Part shown: one piece after another, positions 51,594-61,132 of the stretch
Position numbering within the stretch: the stretch's first letter is position 1
Layout of the letters: every line of letters starts with the position of its first letter
Notes under the pieces: model-generated
The model's database searches: none
What the model was told of the DNA's origin: nothing
Seen by the model: the letters and a program-made list of their open reading frames with translations, nothing else
Program-made: the position numbers and the translations under genes
NCBI RefSeq assembly: GCF_002090155.1
Contig: NZ_BBRM01000002.1
Span: 186,001-250,000 of the forward strand
Source of the DNA: Demequina sp. NBRC 110056
Lineage (GTDB): Bacteria; Actinomycetota; Actinomycetes; Actinomycetales; Demequinaceae
Length of the DNA: 64,000 nucleotides
Direction of reading: 5' to 3'

Positions 51594-52291
51594 ACGGTCT
51601 CCTTGGGGTGATCGGGAACGCGACCGGCGTCACCTGTGGGCGACGCCGTCTCCCAGCGTACGGGGGCGAGCGCGGTTTCCAGGAATCCGACCATCGCCTC
51701 GCGCACGTCCGCGATGCCCACGGGACGGCCGAGCTCGCGCGACAGCGACGTCACGTCGGCGTCCGAGATGCCGCACGGCACGATGCGGTCGAACTCCGCG
51801 AGCGCCGGGTCGCAGTTGAGCGCGAAGCCGTGCATGGTGACGCCCTTGGCCACGCGCACGCCGATCGCGCAGATCTTGCGCTCCTGACGGTCCGCGGTGG
51901 CCGGCAGCCACACGCCGGAGCGGTCCTCGACGCGCACGGTGTCGAGGCCGTAGGTGGCGCACAGGTCCATGACGGCCTGCTCGAGCGAGCGGACGTAGCG
52001 GACCACGTCGATGGGCTCGGCGAGCCGGACGATGGGGTAGCCGACGAGCTGGCCGGGGCCGTGCCAGGTGATGCGGCCGCCGCGGTCCACGTCGACGACG
52101 GGCGTGCCGTCCACCGGGCGGTCCCAGCTCGCGGTGCGTCGGCCCGCGGTGTAGACGTCCTCGTGCTCGACCAGGAGCACGGTGTCGGAGCGCTCGCCCG
52201 CGACCCGCTGGGCGTGCAGGGAACGCTGCAGATCCCAGCCCTCCTGGTACGGCACCAGGCGCGAGCCGAGGTCGACGTCGATGATGTCCAT
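51590..52291 (-). CDS. lipB: Octanoyl-[acyl carrier protein]:protein octanoyltransferase
   Basis: Moves an octanoyl group from ACP to the lysine of lipoyl domains. Of the 233 residues, conserved blocks are [34 protein letters not shown] and [20 protein letters not shown] with the catalytic Lys, and the catalytic Cys in [20 protein letters not shown]. Start at ATG 52291 ([20 protein letters not shown]); an upstream ATG at 52363 would overlap the divergent MMPL gene. It forms an operon with lipA. Confidence 0.96.
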   Translation of the reverse strand: MDIIDVDLGSRLVPYQEGWDLQRSLHAQRVAGERSDTVLLVEHEDVYTAGRRTASWDRPVDGTPVVDVDRGGRITWHGPGQLVGYPIVRLAEPIDVVRYVRSLEQAVMDLCATYGLDTVRVEDRSGVWLPATADRQERKICAIGVRVAKGVTMHGFALNCDPALAEFDRIVPCGISDADVTSLSRELGRPVGIADVREAMVGFLETALAPVRWETASPTGDAGRVPDHPKETV

Positions 52292-52347
52292 AGGCTCCCA
52301 GGCTAACCCGGCGGAATACCGGCGCATTCCCGGCGTTAGGGCACGAT

Positions 52348-54552
52348 ATGAGAATGTCCTCACGCACGTGGCTGCGGCCGCTCATCGTCCTCGCGATCGT
52401 CGTCGCCTGGCTCGCCATCGGCGGCGCCGGCGGCCAGACCTTCGGCAAGCTCTCGGAGGTGCAGGAGAACGATGCCGCGGCGTTCCTGCCGTCGTCCGCG
52501 GAGTCCACGCAGGCGGCCGAGCTGCAAGCCGAGTTCATGCCCGCGCAGGCCGTGCCGGGCATCTTCGTGGTCGACGGGATCTCCGGGCCGGAGGACATCG
52601 CGACCGTCGAGGAGTTCGTCGCCGACGTGGTGGCGACGCCCATCGAAGGCGACGAGCAGGGGCGCACCGTGGGGGACGTCCTGTCGCCTCCCGCCAGCCA
52701 GGTCGCGCCGCAGGTGGTGCCGTCCGAGGACGGCGAGGCTGTGCTCGTCGCCTTCAGCATGGACTCCGAGCTCGTGGGCGAGACCGCCGGCGAGGACGCG
52801 CTCGGCGAGCTCGTCGCGCAGACGATCCGCGCCACCTGGGCCGAGGTCGACACGGACCTCGACGGGCACCTCACGGGAGCGCTGGGCGTGCTCGCGGACC
52901 TGCTCGAGGCGTTCGCGGGCATCGACGGCATCCTGCTGCTGGTCGCGCTCGCCGTCGTGCTCGTCATCCTGCTCATCGTCTACCGCAGCCCGGTGCTGCC
53001 GTTCCTCGTGCTGTCCACGGCGTTGATCGCGCTCACCGGCGCGATCCTCGCCGTCTTCGCCCTGGCAGACGCGGACGTCATCACGCTCAACGGCCAGTCG
53101 CAGGGCATCATGTTCATCCTCGTGGTCGGCGCCACCACCGACTACGCGCTGCTGCTCGTCGCGCGCTACCGCGAGGAGCTGCTGCGCACGCAGTCTCCGT
53201 ACGACGCCCTCGCTCACGCGTGGCGGCGCTCGCTCGAGCCCATCGCCGCGTCGGCCGGCACCGTCATCCTGGGTCTGCTGGTGCTGCTGCTCAGCGACCT
53301 GAAGTCGAACGCCGCGCTCGGCCCGGCCGGAGCGATCGGCATCGCGAGCGCGCTGCTCGCCGCGCTCACGCTGCTGCCGGCGCTGCTGCTCATCGGCGGC
53401 AAGCACGCCCGCGGCGTGTTCTGGCCCGCGATGCCGCGCTACGCGGGCGACAGCGCCGAGGTGGACGCCGACCCCTCGCAGGGCAAGGGCTTCTGGCCGC
53501 GGCTCGCACGCAGGGTCGACGCGCACCCGCGGCGCACCTGGGCGCTGGCGGCTCTCGGCCTCGTCATCGCGGCCGCGTTCCTGCCCACCTTCAAGACCGG
53601 CGGCCTGGGGGAGGGCGACGTGTTCACCGGACGCGTCGACTCGGTCCAGGGCACCGCGGTGCTCGAGGACCACTTCGATGCGGGCGCGACGTCGCCCATC
53701 CGCATCTTCGTGCCCGAGGACCAGGCTGACGCGGCCGTGGAGGCCACCGCCGCGGTCGAGGGCGTCCAGGACGCCTACCTGCTGACCCCCTCCGTCGCCG
53801 AGGGCGCGCCTCCGGGCGTGGCAGGGCCCGAGGAGCCCGTCGTGATCGACGGGATGGTCGAGGTCGTCGCGATCACGCAGGTCTCGTCCAGCTCGGCGGA
53901 GGCCGCCGACATCGTGCAGGACGTCCGCGACGCGGTGCACCCGCTCGACGATTCCGTGCTCGTCGGCGGTCAGGCCGCCGAGCAGCTCGACACGCGCCTG
54001 ACGACGCAGCGCGACACCCTGGTGATCATCCCGACCATCCTCGCAGTGATCTTCGTGGTGCTCGTGATGCTGCTGCGGTCGATCGTGGCTCCGGCGCTGA
54101 TCGTGCTGGCGAACATCCTGTCGTACGCCGCGACCATCGGCATCTCGGCGATCCTGTTCAACTACGTCTTCGACTTCCCGGGATCGGATCCTGCGGTGCC
54201 GTTGCTCGGGTTCGTCTTCCTCGTCGCCCTCGGCGTCGACTACTCGATCTTCCTCATGTCGAGGGCGCGCGAGGAGTCGTTGCAGCACGGCACGCGCGAG
54301 GGCACGCGTCGCGCGCTCGCCGTCACGGGCGGCGTCATCACCTCGGCCGGCATCGTGCTCGCCGCGACGTTCGCGGCGCTCGGCGTGATCCCGCTGATCT
54401 TCCTCGCGCAGATCGCCGTGATCGTCGGCCTGGGCGTCCTCGTGGACACCTTCGTGGTGCGATCGCTGCTGGTGCCGGGGCTCGTCGGCGACATCGGCCG
54501 TCCCGTGTGGTGGCCGTGGGCGCGTCGCATCCCCGCGGACACCGCCGACTGA
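52348..54552 (+). CDS. MMPL-family (RND-type) membrane transporter
   Basis: 734 residues with two repeats, each a large extracytoplasmic domain plus a six-helix bundle. The first helix is at residues 9-27 ([18 protein letters not shown]). Family markers are the [16 protein letters not shown] porter start, [20 protein letters not shown] in the first bundle and [20 protein letters not shown] in the second, both with the proton-relay Asp in a (T/V)DY context. MMPL proteins export lipids or siderophores, or move small hydrophobic compounds. The pattern [14 protein letters not shown] is typical of actinobacterial members of unknown cargo. The start ATG (52348 or 52354) directly follows a GATAT-like element, so the transcript may be leaderless. 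Divergent from lipB. Confidence 0.92.
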   Translation: MRMSSRTWLRPLIVLAIVVAWLAIGGAGGQTFGKLSEVQENDAAAFLPSSAESTQAAELQAEFMPAQAVPGIFVVDGISGPEDIATVEEFVADVVATPIEGDEQGRTVGDVLSPPASQVAPQVVPSEDGEAVLVAFSMDSELVGETAGEDALGELVAQTIRATWAEVDTDLDGHLTGALGVLADLLEAFAGIDGILLLVALAVVLVILLIVYRSPVLPFLVLSTALIALTGAILAVFALADADVITLNGQSQGIMFILVVGATTDYALLLVARYREELLRTQSPYDALAHAWRRSLEPIAASAGTVILGLLVLLLSDLKSNAALGPAGAIGIASALLAALTLLPALLLIGGKHARGVFWPAMPRYAGDSAEVDADPSQGKGFWPRLARRVDAHPRRTWALAALGLVIAAAFLPTFKTGGLGEGDVFTGRVDSVQGTAVLEDHFDAGATSPIRIFVPEDQADAAVEATAAVEGVQDAYLLTPSVAEGAPPGVAGPEEPVVIDGMVEVVAITQVSSSSAEAADIVQDVRDAVHPLDDSVLVGGQAAEQLDTRLTTQRDTLVIIPTILAVIFVVLVMLLRSIVAPALIVLANILSYAATIGISAILFNYVFDFPGSDPAVPLLGFVFLVALGVDYSIFLMSRAREESLQHGTREGTRRALAVTGGVITSAGIVLAATFAALGVIPLIFLAQIAVIVGLGVLVDTFVVRSLLVPGLVGDIGRPVWWPWARRIPADTAD

Positions 54553-54567
54553 CCCTGTGGAAAACGC

Positions 54568-54596
54568 CCACCGTGCCTCGATCCGGGGCACGGTGG
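54568..54596. terminator. Terminator hairpin between MMPL and kinase-like gene
   Basis: The 10-base stem CCACCGTGCC / GGCACGGTGG, with a 9-base loop, lies 15 bases after the MMPL stop and 4 bases before the next ATG. It probably ends MMPL transcription, and it leaves little room for a ribosome-binding site before the following gene. Confidence 0.7.
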
Positions 54597-54600
54597 ACGC

Positions 54601-56031
54601 ATGGATCTGTCAGCCCCGCGCAGCCGCCCGCCGCTTCGGCGCGTCGTCGGCACGGGACCGGAGCTCCTCGCTCGGGTAGGGCAGAGGGCCGATGCGCTCG
54701 CTGGCTTGGGCACGCCGACCGTCCTTGCGCCCTCGGCGGTGGCGGCCGATGCGCGGGGCCGGGTGGTCGTCGAGCTCCCCGCGGTCGACGGCATGGACCT
54801 CGCCGAGCTCGCGACGTCTCGCGCGCCGCTGAGCGCGGCGGAGTGCGCGTGGCTCGCGCGCCGGCTCGGCGACGCGCTGACCAGCATGCATGCCGCCGGC
54901 CTCGCCCACGGTGACATCGCGCCGGCGAACGTCGCGCTCACCGCGCACGGGGTCGCCCTGCTGGACACCATCGGCGGCTGCCTCGACGACGAGCGCGGCA
55001 CGCCAGGGTTCCGAGCCCCCGAACGTGATCGCGGAGCGACCCTGCCCGGCGACGTGTACTCGCTCGGCGCGCTCCTGCGGTGGGCCGTGTGCGAGCGGGA
55101 CCGGCCGTTGGTCGAGGCCTGGACGAGCCCGCTCCTCGTTCCCGACCCGGCCGAGCGCCCGCCCGCGCAGGTCGCGGCACGCGCGCTCTCTCGGCTCGCG
55201 CCCGAGGTCGCTCCGGCCCGACCGGCGTCGGCTGACGTCGCGGCCGCCGCCCGGGCGCGCGCGGCTCCGCGCACGGAGCGCATCCCGGCGGGGAGATGGT
55301 GGCGCGCGCGACGCCACGTGGAGCGCGCCGGAGCCGTGCTGGGCGTCACGGTAGGCGCGGCGGCGATCATCCTCGGCGTGCCGCGCCTGGTCGACGGGGC
55401 GCTCGCCGAGCCCGCCTCGATCGAAGCGGGGAGCTTCGCGGCGGGAGGTTCCGACGCTATGGTGTCCGACGCCATGGTGTCCGATGTCGACGGTTCCGAG
55501 GGCGCGGGCTCCGACGTCGTGAGGTCCGGTGCGCCAGCCTCCGAGAGTGCTGACGGACCCGAGCGCCCCGGGCATCTTCGGTCGGTGACCGACGGCTGGG
55601 CCGTGCCGGCGGCGGTGTCCGTCGCAGCCGACCTCGCGGTGGTGACGAGGCGCGACGACCCCATGGCGGCCGCGGTCGCGCTCACCGAGGCGCGCATCGA
55701 CGCGCTGAGGCGGGCCGATGGCGATGCGCTGCGAGGACTCGTGAGCAGCTCGCCTCCGGCAGCGGAGCTGACGGCCACGATCGGTGCGTTGGCCTCCCGG
55801 CTCGACGCCGGGACGCTGCGCTACGCCGGCCTCGACCTTGAGATCCAGTCAGCACTCGTGAGGCGCCACGACGAGGGTGAGACGACCGTCGCCCTGACCT
55901 ACCGCATCGGCCCCCACACCGTCGAGGAGGATGGCGCGGTCACCCGTGTCGCAGGCCGCATCGAGCGCGTGCTGATGGCGCTGAGGTGGGAGGGGAGGTG
56001 GACCGTGGCGTCCGTCACTGCGGACGCATGA
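54601..56031 (+). CDS. Kinase-like membrane protein, probably catalytically inactive
   Basis: 476 residues. The first 200 resemble the C-terminal part of a Ser/Thr kinase: a catalytic-loop-like AGLAHGDIAPANVALTA near residue 100, then VALLDTIGG where kinases have DFG, an APE-like FRAPERD and VYSLGALLRWAV. The glycine loop and the VAIK lysine cannot be found, and DFG is DTI, so it is probably a pseudokinase. A Pro/Ala/Arg-rich stretch leads to one membrane helix (AGAVLGVTVGAAAIILGV, about residues 241-258). Outside the membrane there is a Ser/Asp/Gly-rich linker with a repeated SDAMV and a domain of about 150 residues with a VAVALTEARIDALRRADG start. ATG 54601 sits 4 bases behind a hairpin. 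Overlaps the next gene tail-to-tail by 17 bases. Confidence 0.75.
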   Translation: MDLSAPRSRPPLRRVVGTGPELLARVGQRADALAGLGTPTVLAPSAVAADARGRVVVELPAVDGMDLAELATSRAPLSAAECAWLARRLGDALTSMHAAGLAHGDIAPANVALTAHGVALLDTIGGCLDDERGTPGFRAPERDRGATLPGDVYSLGALLRWAVCERDRPLVEAWTSPLLVPDPAERPPAQVAARALSRLAPEVAPARPASADVAAAARARAAPRTERIPAGRWWRARRHVERAGAVLGVTVGAAAIILGVPRLVDGALAEPASIEAGSFAAGGSDAMVSDAMVSDVDGSEGAGSDVVRSGAPASESADGPERPGHLRSVTDGWAVPAAVSVAADLAVVTRRDDPMAAAVALTEARIDALRRADGDALRGLVSSSPPAAELTATIGALASRLDAGTLRYAGLDLEIQSALVRRHDEGETTVALTYRIGPHTVEEDGAVTRVAGRIERVLMALRWEGRWTVASVTADA

Positions 56032-56905
56032 CCCAGCGGGCGGCGGCGTCGATGTAGGGGTGATCCCACGCGAAGCCCAGGCGAGCGAGCACCCCAGGCG
56101 TCGCCTTCTGGCTCGACAGGAGGTCCTCGGCGGCGGGGCCGATCGCGAGCCGCAGCGCCCACGCCGGAACAGGCAGGCCCGGCTTGTGGCCGGCGGCCTC
56201 CGTCATCGCGCGGATGAGGTGGGCGTCCCGCACCGAGGCGGGGGCGATCGCGTTGACGGGTCCGCGGTGGTCGCTGTCGACGAGGAAGCGCAGCACGCGG
56301 ATGTGGTCGTGCAGCGTGATCCACGCGTGCCACGCATCGCCCGGCCCGAGCGACCGCAGCAGTCCGCGGCTCACGAGCGGAAGCAGCCGCTCGGCGAAGC
56401 CTCCGTGGGGTGCGAGCACGAGGCCGGTGCGCGCGAAGACCGTGCGGATCCCCGCGTCCACGGCAGGCTGAGCGGCGGCCTCCCACTGGGAGACGATCGA
56501 CGCCAGCAGCGTCGTGCCGGCGCCGGAGCGCTCCGTGAGGCTCTCCTCGCCGCGGTCCCCATAGAAGCCCATAGCCGAGCCCTGGAGCAGGACGCCGTCG
56601 AAGGAGACGTCGACGAGCGCGCGCGCGAGCGTGCCGGTGGCGTCGAGGCGCGACTGGAGGACGACCTCGGCGTAGGAGTCCGTCAGCCGCTTGTCTCCGA
56701 TGGATGCGCCGGCGAGGTTGACGACGACATCCGCGGATGAGAGGAGGTCTCGATCGACCGTGCCCGCGCCGGGATCCCACGAGGACTCGTGCGGTCCCTT
56801 CGCCTCGCGGCGCACCAGCGCGATGACGTCGTGGTCGTCGGCCTCAAGCGACTCCTTGAGTGCCGTGCCGATGAGGCCGGACGAGCCGGCGACCACGACG
56901 CGCAT
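56015..56905 (-). CDS. TIGR01777-type SDR epimerase (YfcH/SulA-like)
   Basis: 296 residues. The N-terminal nucleotide-binding motif VVVAGSSGLIGTALKESLEA is followed by NLAGASIGDKRLTDSYAEVV, the GSAMGFYGDRGEESLTE segment with the Tyr, and the family's C-terminal DUF1731-type block (VPAWALRLAIGPAAEDLLSS; VLARLGFAWDHPYIDAA). The physiological substrate of this family is unknown. It lies 10 bases downstream of sucB on the same strand and so is probably cotranscribed with it. Its end overlaps that of the kinase-like gene. Confidence 0.92.
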   Translation of the reverse strand: MRVVVAGSSGLIGTALKESLEADDHDVIALVRREAKGPHESSWDPGAGTVDRDLLSSADVVVNLAGASIGDKRLTDSYAEVVLQSRLDATGTLARALVDVSFDGVLLQGSAMGFYGDRGEESLTERSGAGTTLLASIVSQWEAAAQPAVDAGIRTVFARTGLVLAPHGGFAERLLPLVSRGLLRSLGPGDAWHAWITLHDHIRVLRFLVDSDHRGPVNAIAPASVRDAHLIRAMTEAAGHKPGLPVPAWALRLAIGPAAEDLLSSQKATPGVLARLGFAWDHPYIDAAARWVMRPQ

Positions 56906-56914
56906 GCAGGCTCC

Positions 56915-58804
56915 TTAGAGACCCAGCTCGGACTCGAACTCCCCGGCCTCGATGATGCGCTTGACCGTCTGCAGGAAGCGGGCGGCGTCCGCGCCGTCCA
57001 CGATGCGGTGGTCGTAGCTCAGCGGGAGGTAGCACATGGGGCGCACGGAGATGACGTCCTCGCCATCGGGACCCTTGACGACCACCGGCTTCTTGACGAT
57101 CGCGCAGGTGGCGAGGATGCCGACCTGAGGCGACGGCACGATGGGCGTGTCGAACAGGGTCCCGCCCGAGCCGGTGTTGGTCACCGAGAAGGTGCCGCCG
57201 GAGATCTCGTCGGAGGACAGACCGCCGTCGCGCGCCTTCGTGGCGAGGTCGACGATGCCCTTGGCGTGGTCGACGATCGTCTTCGAGTCCGCGTCCTTGA
57301 GCGTCGGGAGCATCAGGCCCTTGGGGGTGTCCACCGCGAGCGACAGGTTGACCGACGGGTGGTAGACGATGCTGCCCTCGTCGACCGATGCGTTGAGGAA
57401 CGCGTGCTCCTGCAGCGCGATCGCCGTCGCACGAGTGAAGAACGGCAGGAACGTGAGGTTCACGCCGTGCTTCTCGGAGAACGCCGCCTTCGACTTCGCG
57501 CGCAGCGCCCAGATCTTGGTGCAGTCGACCTCGATGACGGACGTCAGCTGCGCCATGCCGTGCAGCGACTCCATCATCTTGTCCGCGGTGATCTTGCGGA
57601 TGCGCGTCATCTTCACGGTCTGGCCGCGCAGCTCGGAGACCTCGACCTCGTTGGCCGACGTCGCGGGTGCAGCAGCGGCGGACGGCGCCGCGGCGGGAGC
57701 GGAGGCGGCCGGGGCCGGGGCCTCCGCCGCGCTCAGCACGTCCTCCTTGCGGATGCGGCCGCCCACGCCGGTGCCGGTGACGGCGGCGAGGTCGACGCCG
57801 CGCTCACGGGCGAGCTTGCGGACGATCGGGGTGACGTAGCCCGAGCCGGTGGACGCCTCGGCGGACGTCGCGGCCGGAGCCGACGCTGCCGCGGACGCAG
57901 GCGCAGGTGCGGAGGCGGGCGCCGACTCCTGCTGCGCGGGCGCGACGGCCTCTGCGGCAGGGGAGGACGCGGGCTCGGCCTGCGGTGCGGCCTCGGCGGT
58001 GGGCTGCGGCGCAGGAGCGGACTCCTCGGCGGGCGCCGATGCCTCGGCGGGAGCGGAAGGCTCTGCAGGCGCGGAGGCGGGCTCGGGAGCCGCGGCGGAC
58101 TCCGGTGCCGGCGCGGACGCGGGCGCTGCACCTGCCTCGCCGATGCGGGCGAGCACGGCGCCGACCTCGGCCTCCTCGTCCTCCTGGACGAGGATCTCGG
58201 TCAGGGTGCCGGCGAAGGGCGAGGGGATCTCGGTGTCGACCTTGTCGGTCGAGACCTCGAGCAGCGGCTCGTCGACCTCGACGGTGTCGCCGACGGACTT
58301 CAGCCAGCGGGTGACGGTGCCCTCGGTCACGGACTCGCCGAGCGCGGGGAGCGTGACGTCCTGGCCGCCGCCCGACGGGGCGGGCGCCGAAGCCTCGGCA
58401 GGAGCTGAGGCCGGCGCGGGGGCCGATGCGGGTGCCGACTCCTGAGCGGGAGCGGACTCCGGCGCAGGGGCGGAGGCCTCGGCAGGTGCGGACGCCTCAG
58501 CCGGAGCCGACGCCTCGGCGGGCGCAGACGCCTCGGCCGGAGCCGACGGCTCGGAGGAGGCCTCACCAGCCTCGCCGATGCGGGCGAGCACGGCGCCGAC
58601 CTCGGCCTCCTCGTCCTCCTGGACGAGGATCTCGGTCAGGGTGCCGGCGAAGGGCGAGGGGATCTCGGTGTCGACCTTGTCGGTCGAGACCTCGAGCAGC
58701 GGCTCGTCGACCTCGACGGTGTCGCCGACGGACTTCAGCCAGCGGGTGACGGTGCCCTCGGTGACGGATTCGCCCAGGGCCGGAAGTGTGACGTCATTGC
58801 TCAT
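56915..58804 (-). CDS. sucB: Dihydrolipoamide acyltransferase (E2) with two lipoyl domains
   Basis: Core of a 2-oxoacid dehydrogenase complex, 629 residues. Lipoyl domain 1 (about 2-75) and 2 (about 148-220) each carry the lipoylated Lys in [19 protein letters not shown]. Long Ala/Pro/Glu/Ser linkers follow each, the first with a repeated SAPAEA unit. The peripheral-subunit-binding domain is [20 protein letters not shown] near residue 335, and the catalytic domain ends with [20 protein letters not shown] (catalytic His and Asp). Two lipoyl domains and this binding domain fit the actinobacterial E2 (SucB/DlaT), often shared by pyruvate and 2-oxoglutarate complexes. The two lipoyl-domain DNA segments are identical over 194 bases. 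lpdA lies just upstream on the same strand. Confidence 0.93.
   Translation of the reverse strand: MSNDVTLPALGESVTEGTVTRWLKSVGDTVEVDEPLLEVSTDKVDTEIPSPFAGTLTEILVQEDEEAEVGAVLARIGEAGEASSEPSAPAEASAPAEASAPAEASAPAEASAPAPESAPAQESAPASAPAPASAPAEASAPAPSGGGQDVTLPALGESVTEGTVTRWLKSVGDTVEVDEPLLEVSTDKVDTEIPSPFAGTLTEILVQEDEEAEVGAVLARIGEAGAAPASAPAPESAAAPEPASAPAEPSAPAEASAPAEESAPAPQPTAEAAPQAEPASSPAAEAVAPAQQESAPASAPAPASAAASAPAATSAEASTGSGYVTPIVRKLARERGVDLAAVTGTGVGGRIRKEDVLSAAEAPAPAASAPAAAPSAAAAPATSANEVEVSELRGQTVKMTRIRKITADKMMESLHGMAQLTSVIEVDCTKIWALRAKSKAAFSEKHGVNLTFLPFFTRATAIALQEHAFLNASVDEGSIVYHPSVNLSLAVDTPKGLMLPTLKDADSKTIVDHAKGIVDLATKARDGGLSSDEISGGTFSVTNTGSGGTLFDTPIVPSPQVGILATCAIVKKPVVVKGPDGEDVISVRPMCYLPLSYDHRIVDGADAARFLQTVKRIIEAGEFESELGL
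58134..58327. repeat. 194-bp exact repeat inside sucB, copy for lipoyl domain 2
   Basis: Identical, base for base, to 58569-58762, which encodes lipoyl domain 1 (offset 435). Flanking bases differ on both sides. Synonymous positions are unchanged too, which points to recent duplication or continuing gene conversion. Confidence 0.9.
58569..58762. repeat. 194-bp exact repeat inside sucB, copy for lipoyl domain 1
   Basis: Partner of the repeat at 58134-58327. The repeats are in frame with each other, so recombination between them would remove or add one lipoyl domain and linker without shifting the frame. Confidence 0.9.
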
Positions 58805-58825
58805 GATGGGAATTGTCTCCGATGA

Positions 58826-60211
58826 TCAGTCGTGGGCGTGAAGCGGCTTGCCGGCGAGCGCGAGGTGCGCCTCGCCCATGGCCTCGTTCTGGGTGGGGTG
58901 GGCGTGGATCAGCGGAGCCACGTCGTCGGGGTGCGCCTCCCAGTTGACGATGAGCTGCGCCTCGCCGATCTGCTCGCCGACGCGAGCACCCAGCATGTGG
59001 ACGCCGACCACGGGGCCGTCCTTGACCCGGACCAGCTTGATGAAGCCCTGGGTGGCGAGGATCTGGCTCTTGCCGTTGCCGCCCAGGTTGTACTCGAGGG
59101 TCTCCACCGCATCGTCGCCGTGGAGCTCCTTCGCCTTGGCCTCCGTGACACCCACCGAGGCGACCTCGGGCTCGCAGTAGGTGACGCGCGGGATGCCGGA
59201 CTCCTCGATCTGCTGGGGCGCGAGGCCCGCGATCGTCTCGGCGACGAAGATGCCCTGCTGGAAGCCGCGGTGCGCGAGCTGCAGGCCGGGGACGATGTCG
59301 CCCACGGCGTAGATGTTCGCGACGCCGGTGTGGAGCTTGTCGTCGGTCAGCACGAACCCGCGGTCGACGCGGATGCCCTGCTCCTCGTAGCCCAGGCCCG
59401 AGGTGCGCGGGCCGCGGCCGACGGCGACCAGCAGCAGGTCGGCCGAGATGGTGGTGCCGTCCTCGAGGGACACGGTCACGCCGGAGTCGTTCTGCTCGAC
59501 GCCCTGGAAGCGCACGCCCAGCTTGAAGTCGATCTTGCGCTTGCGGAACGCGCGCTCGAGGCCCTTGCTCAGCGCCTCGTCCTCGTTGGGCACGAGGTGG
59601 GGGAGCGCCTCGACGATCGTGACGTCGGCGCCGAAGGACTTCCACACCGAGGCGAACTCGACGCCGATGACGCCGCCGCCGAGCACGATGGCCGACTTGG
59701 GGACGTAGTCCATCGCGAGGGCCTGGTCGGAGGTCATCACGCGACCGCCGATCTCGAGGCCCGGCAGCGAGCGGGCGTACGAGCCGGTCGCGAGGACGAT
59801 GCTCTTCGCGGTGTAGCGCTCGCCGCGCACCTCGATGGCGTCGGGGCCCACGAGCGTGCCGTGGCCCTCGATGACGACCACCTTGCGCGACTTCACGAGG
59901 CCCTGGAGGCCCTTGTAGAGGCGGTCGATGACGCCCTGCTTGTAGGAGTTCACGACCGTCATGTCGATGGACTCGAGCGTCGAGTTGACGCCGAACTTCG
60001 ATCCCTCGCGAGCATTGTCGGCGAGCTCGGCGGCGTGGAGGAGGGCCTTGGTGGGGATGCAGCCGTTGTGGAGGCACGTGCCACCCACCTTCGACTCCTC
60101 CACGAGGCCGACCGTGAGGCCGAGCTGGGCGGCGCGGAGCGCGGCGGCGTATCCGCCGGAGCCTCCACCGAGAACGAGCAGGTCAAACGAGCGAGGGGTG
60201 GACTCGGTCAC
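58826..60211 (-). CDS. lpdA: Dihydrolipoyl dehydrogenase (E3)
   Basis: FAD enzyme that reoxidises dihydrolipoyl groups of the E2 with NAD+. Of the 461 residues, FAD motif LLVLGGGSGGYAAALRAAQL starts near residue 10, and the redox disulfide is in GGTCLHNGCIPTKALLHAAE. The NAD motif is AIVLGGGVIGVEFASVWKSF, followed by NIYAVGDIVPGLQLAHRGFQ. The catalytic His-Glu pair is in IHAHPTQNEAMGEAHLAL. Start at GTG 60211, nine bases behind GGAG; an ATG at 60256 is less likely. It ends 21 bases before sucB, making an E3-E2 operon. Confidence 0.96.
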   Translation of the reverse strand: MTESTPRSFDLLVLGGGSGGYAAALRAAQLGLTVGLVEESKVGGTCLHNGCIPTKALLHAAELADNAREGSKFGVNSTLESIDMTVVNSYKQGVIDRLYKGLQGLVKSRKVVVIEGHGTLVGPDAIEVRGERYTAKSIVLATGSYARSLPGLEIGGRVMTSDQALAMDYVPKSAIVLGGGVIGVEFASVWKSFGADVTIVEALPHLVPNEDEALSKGLERAFRKRKIDFKLGVRFQGVEQNDSGVTVSLEDGTTISADLLLVAVGRGPRTSGLGYEEQGIRVDRGFVLTDDKLHTGVANIYAVGDIVPGLQLAHRGFQQGIFVAETIAGLAPQQIEESGIPRVTYCEPEVASVGVTEAKAKELHGDDAVETLEYNLGGNGKSQILATQGFIKLVRVKDGPVVGVHMLGARVGEQIGEAQLIVNWEAHPDDVAPLIHAHPTQNEAMGEAHLALAGKPLHAHD

Positions 60212-60301
60212 TATGAGTTCTCCTTGTGAGGAAGTCGGTCTCTCCCATCTTGCCACCTGTCAGCGGTGACGCGAACCGGAGGGCGTGACTACCCTGGGCC
60301 C

Positions 60302-60640
60302 ATGAGCTTCTTCTCGAAGATGTTCGGCTCCAAGGGCGCCGAGTCATCCTCCAACGGCGCCGCGTCCAAGGAGGCGCGCTCGGAGACCATCACCCACCTC
60401 AAGGAGTTCGTCCGCGGGCATCAGGGCTGCGAGGCGTTCATCGAGCCGCCCACCCGTGTCACGCAGACCACCATGGTGATCGTCGCCGACACCGGCGAGT
60501 GGACGCGACGGCGCGTGCCGGACCCCGCCACGGCGCGCAAGGTCGCGAAGCAGCTCGGGGTGCCCGCATTCGACGTGAATCTGTCGGGATACCCGTCGCG
60601 TATGCGCGAGTGGAACGAGAAGCAGCGCAAGCAGCGCTAG
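60302..60640 (+). CDS. Small conserved protein of unknown function
   Basis: 112 residues from ATG 60302 (MSFFSKMFGSKGAESSSNGA). A flexible Ser/Ala/Lys-rich N-terminus leads to a compact domain with HLKEFVRGHQGCEAFIEPPT, TTMVIVADTGEWTRRRV and KVAKQLGVPAFDVNLSGYPS, ending in the basic RMREWNEKQRKQR. It is soluble, with no membrane segment. I do not assign a family with confidence; proteins of this size and pattern are common beside lpd in actinobacteria. Divergent from lpdA, 90 bases apart. A CGCATCGGC motif follows the stop at 9 bases. Confidence 0.7.
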   Translation: MSFFSKMFGSKGAESSSNGAASKEARSETITHLKEFVRGHQGCEAFIEPPTRVTQTTMVIVADTGEWTRRRVPDPATARKVAKQLGVPAFDVNLSGYPSRMREWNEKQRKQR

Positions 60641-61132
60641 CAAGCCCGCGCATCGGCCCTCGCCCGGCCGCACTCGCCCTGCCGCACCCACCCTGCCGCC
60701 CCGTACCGCTCAACACACAGCGGTGACTCGTGGGGAGCGTGGGGCTCGCGTGACGCACCACGTGCCGCATCCGTCACCTGCGTCCCAGGTGTGTGGTGAG
60801 CGGTACGCCCACCGCGCCCTGACAGTGCGAACCACTCCGGCGCCGACACGCCGGCACGGCCCACGCATCGGCGCGCTTCGACCGGCGCGTCTCACCTCAG
60901 TTGGTTCACACTGTCGGAGGAGTGGGTGGTGTGACGCCCACCCGACACCTCCGAACATCTCCGGCGCGACACGCGGTGTCGTCCGCCGCATCGGCGCTCA
61001 CGGCTCGGCGTGTCGCGCCGGAGATGTTCGGAACTGTCGGCGTGGGCGAGCGGACGGAGGGCCGATGCGCTGGCCGGGACAGCACGAAGGCCCGGCCCCC
61101 GCGTGGGGACCGGGCCTGCGCGGCAGCGGGGC
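60641..61132. repeat. Intergenic region dense in inverted repeats
   Basis: About 490 bases between convergent genes, with no gene I can support. It contains: four CGCATCGGC motifs (60649, 60864, 60987, and 61061 on the other strand); an inverted repeat of 18 bases with one mismatch (60702-60719 and 60790-60807); a nested hairpin around 60914-60956 (CGGAGG / CCTCCG and GGGTGG / CCACCC); a perfect 24-base inverted repeat (60951-60974 and 61008-61031) around a 33-base loop; and the pepA terminator. The second half of the nested hairpin overlaps the first arm of the 24-base repeat, so alternative structures compete. Confidence 0.8.
61088..61117 (-). terminator. pepA terminator
   Basis: The stem AGGCCCGG / CCGGGCCT has an inner CCCC / GGGG and lies 16 bases beyond the pepA stop. 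Confidence 0.7.

Noticed and set aside
58380..58560. Possible CRISPR-like or minisatellite array
   Set aside because: The repeats are the Ala/Pro/Glu linker of the E2 protein, in frame and without spacers of constant length.
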